Shown one piece after another: positions 6,368 to 8,928 of a stretch of DNA of 8,928 nucleotides. The stretch comes from Methanoregula sp. (GTDB lineage Archaea; Halobacteriota; Methanomicrobia; Methanomicrobiales; Methanospirillaceae): contig JAPKXV010000292.1 in the NCBI GenBank assembly GCA_026394635.1, forward strand, positions 1 through 8,928, written 5' to 3'. Numbering within the stretch: the stretch's first letter is position 1; the number at the start of each line of letters is the position of its first letter. The notes beneath the pieces are model-generated. The model saw only the letters and a program-made list of their open reading frames with translations, had not been told where the DNA came from and did not search any database. Both the position numbers and the translations under genes were made by a program.

Positions 6368-6928
6368 ATGGACATCCGGACTCGTATCATGGTTATCGGG
6401 CTTCTTGTGCTCTTTTGTGTGTTCTCCCCCGTCACCGCTGCTGCCACAGAACAAGACTCGTACACAAGCGCGGGAGCACTGTACTCAAAAAGCGTTGATC
6501 TCGCCAATGAAGGGAAGTACCCGGAAGCTCTCAAGGCTGCCGATGATGCACTGGCACTCAACGCAAGTTCACTTAACCACCTCATCCAGGCAAACAGGGC
6601 GGGAATCCTTGTCATGCTTGGCAGGTATGAGGATGCGATCACTGCGGCAGATTCGGCGCTGTCAGTGAGCGGGAACCTCACGACAACCCATTCAATCGCA
6701 TATTATAACAAGGGAGATGCCCTCCGCCATCTCGGAAGAACCGATGAAGCCCGGGATATGTTTAAAAAGGCGCAGGCACTTGATTCCACCCTGATTCCCC
6801 CGGATATGAGCGTACCGGTAACACCGGTTGTACCCGTAACAACGAAATCTCCCCTCTCCCCGGTTGTAGCAATTGCAGGGATCGCCGGCGCCTGTGCAGT
6901 CTGTTTACGTCTCCGTTCAAGAAAATAA
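6368..6928 (+). CDS. Exported TPR-repeat protein with C-terminal membrane segment
   Basis: A 186-residue protein. Residues 1-24 are a signal peptide (DIRTR, then a hydrophobic core, ending VTA). About three tetratricopeptide repeats follow: ALYSKSVDLANEGKYPEALK... (about 36-66), ANRAGILVMLGRYEDAITAADSAL (about 75-98) and AYYNKGDALRHLGRTDEARDMFKKA (about 112-136). Each shows the A/G/Y...A pattern of paired helices used for protein-protein binding. A Pro/Val/Thr-rich linker (about 145-160) leads to a hydrophobic segment (about 162-178) ending in the basic tail RLRSRK, so the repeats should face outside, tethered to the membrane. I chose ATG 6368, which has GAGG six nt upstream; an in-frame GTG at 6356 would add MRHF. 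The binding partner is unknown. It lies between two other exported proteins on the same strand, 70 nt after the first. Confidence 0.8.
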   Translation: MDIRTRIMVIGLLVLFCVFSPVTAAATEQDSYTSAGALYSKSVDLANEGKYPEALKAADDALALNASSLNHLIQANRAGILVMLGRYEDAITAADSALSVSGNLTTTHSIAYYNKGDALRHLGRTDEARDMFKKAQALDSTLIPPDMSVPVTPVVPVTTKSPLSPVVAIAGIAGACAVCLRLRSRK

Positions 6929-6975
6929 TTTTTGAAATGGCAATCCTTGAATACAATGCCTTCTTACCATCGAAT
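6929..6975 (+). other. Short gap with T5 tract between exported-protein genes
   Basis: These 47 nt follow the TPR gene's stop. Five T residues at 6929-6933 could act as a weak terminator. No clear SD or TATA box precedes ATG 6976, so read-through from the TPR gene is the simpler view. The frame is also open from an ATG at 6937. Confidence 0.3.
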
Positions 6976-8118
6976 ATGCGGCAGCAGGTTTTTTCACTTT
7001 TAGTTTTTATTCTCATGTCAGGATGCATGGTGACTGCCGGCTGTACAGGCCTCCTGACAAGTGAAGGGCCGCTGACCAGATACGTTGTATCCTCAAATCA
7101 TACGCCGATGGTTGTGCCCTCGCCTTCCCCGGTCCCCTTCCCGGCAACACCCGCACTGACCATACCCGAAACTCCTGAAATCACCCTCACCCCGACCGAG
7201 GATCCTTATTCCTATAACCAGATACGCGTCGATCCCCGGGCAGATGATGCCGTGGAATACCGGACCTTTAATTTCCGGTACCGGACTGTCGACTACTCAG
7301 TCCGGCTCCCGGTGAACACATCCATCCTGCATGCGGCAAACGCATCTTCAAACAAACATATGATCATCGACAGCAAAGAGGTGGGGTTGTTCTACCAGCA
7401 GATGACTGATGATCCCGCAATGGAGCCGTTCTACTCAGATATCCTCAGGGAGATACGAAAACAGCGGTATAAAGGTGGTCAGACGCTTACTGACGACGAA
7501 TATCTGGAATTTCTCGTAAGTTTCGTGCAACAGATACCCTATGATAATACCACCCCGGGCAACCCGCGGTACCCGATTGAGGTCATCTCCGACCAGAAAG
7601 GAGACTGCGATGAAAAATCCATCCTTCTCACCGGGCTCCTCTCCCGTGAAGGGTATGATGTCGGGCTCCTGATATTTCCCACCCTGAACCATGCAACTGC
7701 AGGGATCAGGATTCACCTGGTGACAAACAAACCCTCGTTTAAGGTATTTTCCGACCTGAAAAGGGATTATGTCTATATCGAGACGACAACAACACGGCTG
7801 ATCGGGTTTTATGATGACATGTACGGGAAAGCCCCCATGCTGATCATTGTCCCCGTTGGCAAAGGGACGCTCCTGTACGGCAAGGTAAATTACGTGATGA
7901 GTATTTTTTATGATATCCAGACGATCAGGACCAACATGAAGGCACTCGAAGAACGGGCAGTCGCTGCCCACACCCTCCAGCAATGGGATTATGATGCGTA
8001 CGTCTCGTACGTCAAGACGTACAACTTTGTCATGTCCACCAATGACCGGGTCGCGGCAATGGAAGAGATCCGTGAGAGCGAGCTCCCCCACAACTCGGCC
8101 TGCATGAGCTGCAACTGA
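6976..8118 (+). CDS. Transglutaminase-like domain lipoprotein
   Basis: A 380-residue predicted exported protein. Residues 1-22 are a hydrophobic signal ending in a lipobox, TAGC, with lipidation likely at Cys23; Cys17 (MSGC) is a second, less likely site. A Pro/Thr-rich linker (about 42-72) leads to a globular part. The core is a papain-like transglutaminase fold: Cys211 in QKGDCDEKSILLTGLL, His239 in NHATAG, and a third acidic residue, probably Glu269 in YVYIETTTT. Members of this superfamily act as proteases, amidases or cross-linkers on proteins or cell-envelope peptides; which applies here cannot be told. The C-terminus (about 305-380) is mostly helical and ends ACMSCN. I chose ATG 6976 over ATG 6937 because it puts the signal peptide at the very N-terminus. 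It is third in a same-strand set of exported proteins. Confidence 0.8.
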   Translation: MRQQVFSLLVFILMSGCMVTAGCTGLLTSEGPLTRYVVSSNHTPMVVPSPSPVPFPATPALTIPETPEITLTPTEDPYSYNQIRVDPRADDAVEYRTFNFRYRTVDYSVRLPVNTSILHAANASSNKHMIIDSKEVGLFYQQMTDDPAMEPFYSDILREIRKQRYKGGQTLTDDEYLEFLVSFVQQIPYDNTTPGNPRYPIEVISDQKGDCDEKSILLTGLLSREGYDVGLLIFPTLNHATAGIRIHLVTNKPSFKVFSDLKRDYVYIETTTTRLIGFYDDMYGKAPMLIIVPVGKGTLLYGKVNYVMSIFYDIQTIRTNMKALEERAVAAHTLQQWDYDAYVSYVKTYNFVMSTNDRVAAMEEIRESELPHNSACMSCN

Positions 8119-8122
8119 TCCA

Positions 8123-8128
8123 TTTTTT
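8123..8128 (+). terminator. T6 tract after the transglutaminase-like gene
   Basis: Six T residues begin 5 nt after the TGA at 8116-8118, a typical archaeal oligo-T stop signal. It separates the exported-protein genes from the replication-associated gene downstream. A TATA-like ACTATACC (8136-8142) follows and could start transcription of that gene. Confidence 0.5.
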
Positions 8129-8179
8129 GCATACGACTATACCTTGAATTATCTCCTCGCCAAATACTCTGACAGGTCT

Positions 8180-8928
8180 ATGGAAGGTGCAGCACGGGTC
8201 TTTGCCGGTGAATTCAACCGCTCGACCTTAACCGTTCAGAAAACAGGGTCACAAGGGTCCTCATCTGTTGTTACCCCCGGCGGTGCGTCGTGCCGGCTGA
8301 TGTTTGTCTGCGGAGCCCTGACCGAAGTATCCGACCACGGGGATATGCTCCACTGCAGGATCTCGGATCCGACCGGCACCTTTGACGTTGTGATCAGGGG
8401 ATCCAAAACAGAACTTTTCACGCTGGCAAAGAAGATCCCCGTTCCCTCATTTCTTGCGGTTGTGGGAATAGCTCAGATGCAGCAGAGAAACGGGGTTTAT
8501 GCGCTGTCTGTACGCCCCGAATCCCTACAGGTCGTCGACCGCACTGTCCGCGATCTCTGGATATTACGGACAGCCGATCTCACACTACGCCGTCTGGAGG
8601 ATCTTGCCAATGCTCTCGACAAACGATTAGAAAACCCTGAAATGCAGGCTGTAACAGCACACTATGCGATTACCCACGGGCATCTCCGTGATCTCGTGCT
8701 GATGGCTGAATCAGCGCATTCTACCGTCCGCACATCGGCACCTCCCGCGCAACAACCAGTAAACCCCCGGGACCTCATCACCACGATCCTCCAGGAACAC
8801 CAGGGCACACGGGGCATAACGATTGAAGAAATAATCTCGCACGCCATTTCTGCTGGTATTTCTCCGGATGCTGCAAAGGCTGAAATCGAAGAGATGATCC
8901 GGGAAGACGAGTGCTACCAGCCCCAGAA
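8180..8928 (+). CDS. RPA-associated OB-fold protein (COG3390-like), runs off right edge
   Basis: The frame opens at ATG 8180 and continues for 249 codons to the edge without a stop. The N-terminal ARVFAGEFNRSTL and VVTPGGASCRLMFVCGALTEV match the RPA-associated proteins (RPAP) best known in haloarchaea, encoded beside replication protein A. Residues about 38-120 form an OB-fold (ISDPTGTFDVVIRG, FLAVVGIAQM, SVRPESLQVVD), followed by a helical part starting RDLWILRTADLTLRRLE (about 124-183). After a Pro/Ala linker (about 184-194), residues 196-249 look like a winged helix ending REDECYQP. Probable role: a partner of RPA in single-stranded DNA handling during replication and repair. The start has AGGT two nt upstream, unusually close, so translation may be leaderless. 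By comparison with the MCM winged helix only a few residues should be missing. An RPA gene may lie beyond the edge, but this is not visible. Confidence 0.8.
   Translation, partial: MEGAARVFAGEFNRSTLTVQKTGSQGSSSVVTPGGASCRLMFVCGALTEVSDHGDMLHCRISDPTGTFDVVIRGSKTELFTLAKKIPVPSFLAVVGIAQMQQRNGVYALSVRPESLQVVDRTVRDLWILRTADLTLRRLEDLANALDKRLENPEMQAVTAHYAITHGHLRDLVLMAESAHSTVRTSAPPAQQPVNPRDLITTILQEHQGTRGITIEEIISHAISAGISPDAAKAEIEEMIREDECYQPQ

Noticed and set aside
7998..8022. GTACGTC occurring twice at a 9-nt interval, followed by its reverse complement, able to form a small hairpin
   Set aside because: It lies within the coding frame and encodes alternating Tyr-Val codons (YVSYVKTY). The loop would be only 2 nt, so it is most likely a codon-level coincidence.
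7435..8091. A leftward open frame of 218 codons inside the transglutaminase-like gene
   Set aside because: It is entirely antisense to a gene with signal peptide and catalytic motifs, and shows no domain of its own.
1..8928. CRISPR arrays, transfer RNA or ribosomal RNA genes, insertion sequences, defence genes
   Set aside because: No spaced repeat series, cloverleaf-like block, transposase or known defence domain was seen on either strand; the only notable repeat is the 70-bp duplication.

Overview
This window looks like part of a methanogenic archaeon's chromosome, most likely of the order Methanomicrobiales (Methanoregula or a relative). The evidence is an archaeal replicative helicase (MCM) and clamp-loader small subunit (RfcS), an archaeal-type dihydroneopterin aldolase of methanopterin synthesis (MptD), the archaeal families NMD3 and DUF424, and a DUF3821 surface protein, a family I associate with Methanomicrobia. 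The order is inferred from remembered family resemblance, because no search could be run.

Layout. Positions 1-5115 hold a tightly packed leftward operon. In transcription order it is rfcS (5115-4147), mcm (4137-2026), mptD (2016-1663), a COG1831-type metal-dependent hydrolase (about 1691-791, broken), DUF424 (746-453) and nmd3 (447-1, running off the left edge). Gaps are mostly 5-9 nt, and two Shine-Dalgarno (SD) sequences overlap the preceding stop codon, so translational coupling is likely. A 150-nt divergent intergenic region (5116-5265) separates this from the rightward genes. Those encode three predicted exported proteins: a DUF3821 protein with a signal peptide and C-terminal membrane anchor (5266-6297), a signal-peptide/TPR/membrane-anchor protein (6368-6928), and a transglutaminase-like lipoprotein (6976-8118). 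The last gene (8180 to the right edge) encodes an OB-fold protein of the RPA-associated type (COG3390-like), so replication genes flank the exported set.

How the genes fit together. RfcS loads the sliding clamp and MCM unwinds DNA. The RPA-associated protein probably works with single-stranded DNA-binding RPA. MptD makes the pterin precursor of tetrahydromethanopterin, the C1 carrier of methanogenesis. NMD3 is tied to the large ribosomal subunit. The operon therefore mixes replication, cofactor and translation functions. The three exported proteins may form a small cell-surface group, but no joint function can be read from the sequence.

The clearest anomaly is an exact-period 70-bp direct tandem duplication (1411-1480 and 1481-1550) inside the hydrolase gene. 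Since 70 is not a multiple of three, it shifts the frame and splits the protein; removing one copy restores one continuous reading frame. The copies differ at two positions, one silent and one Asp/Glu. This fits either an older real duplication or an assembly join between two strain variants. I see no CRISPR array, RNA gene, insertion sequence, intein or defence system.
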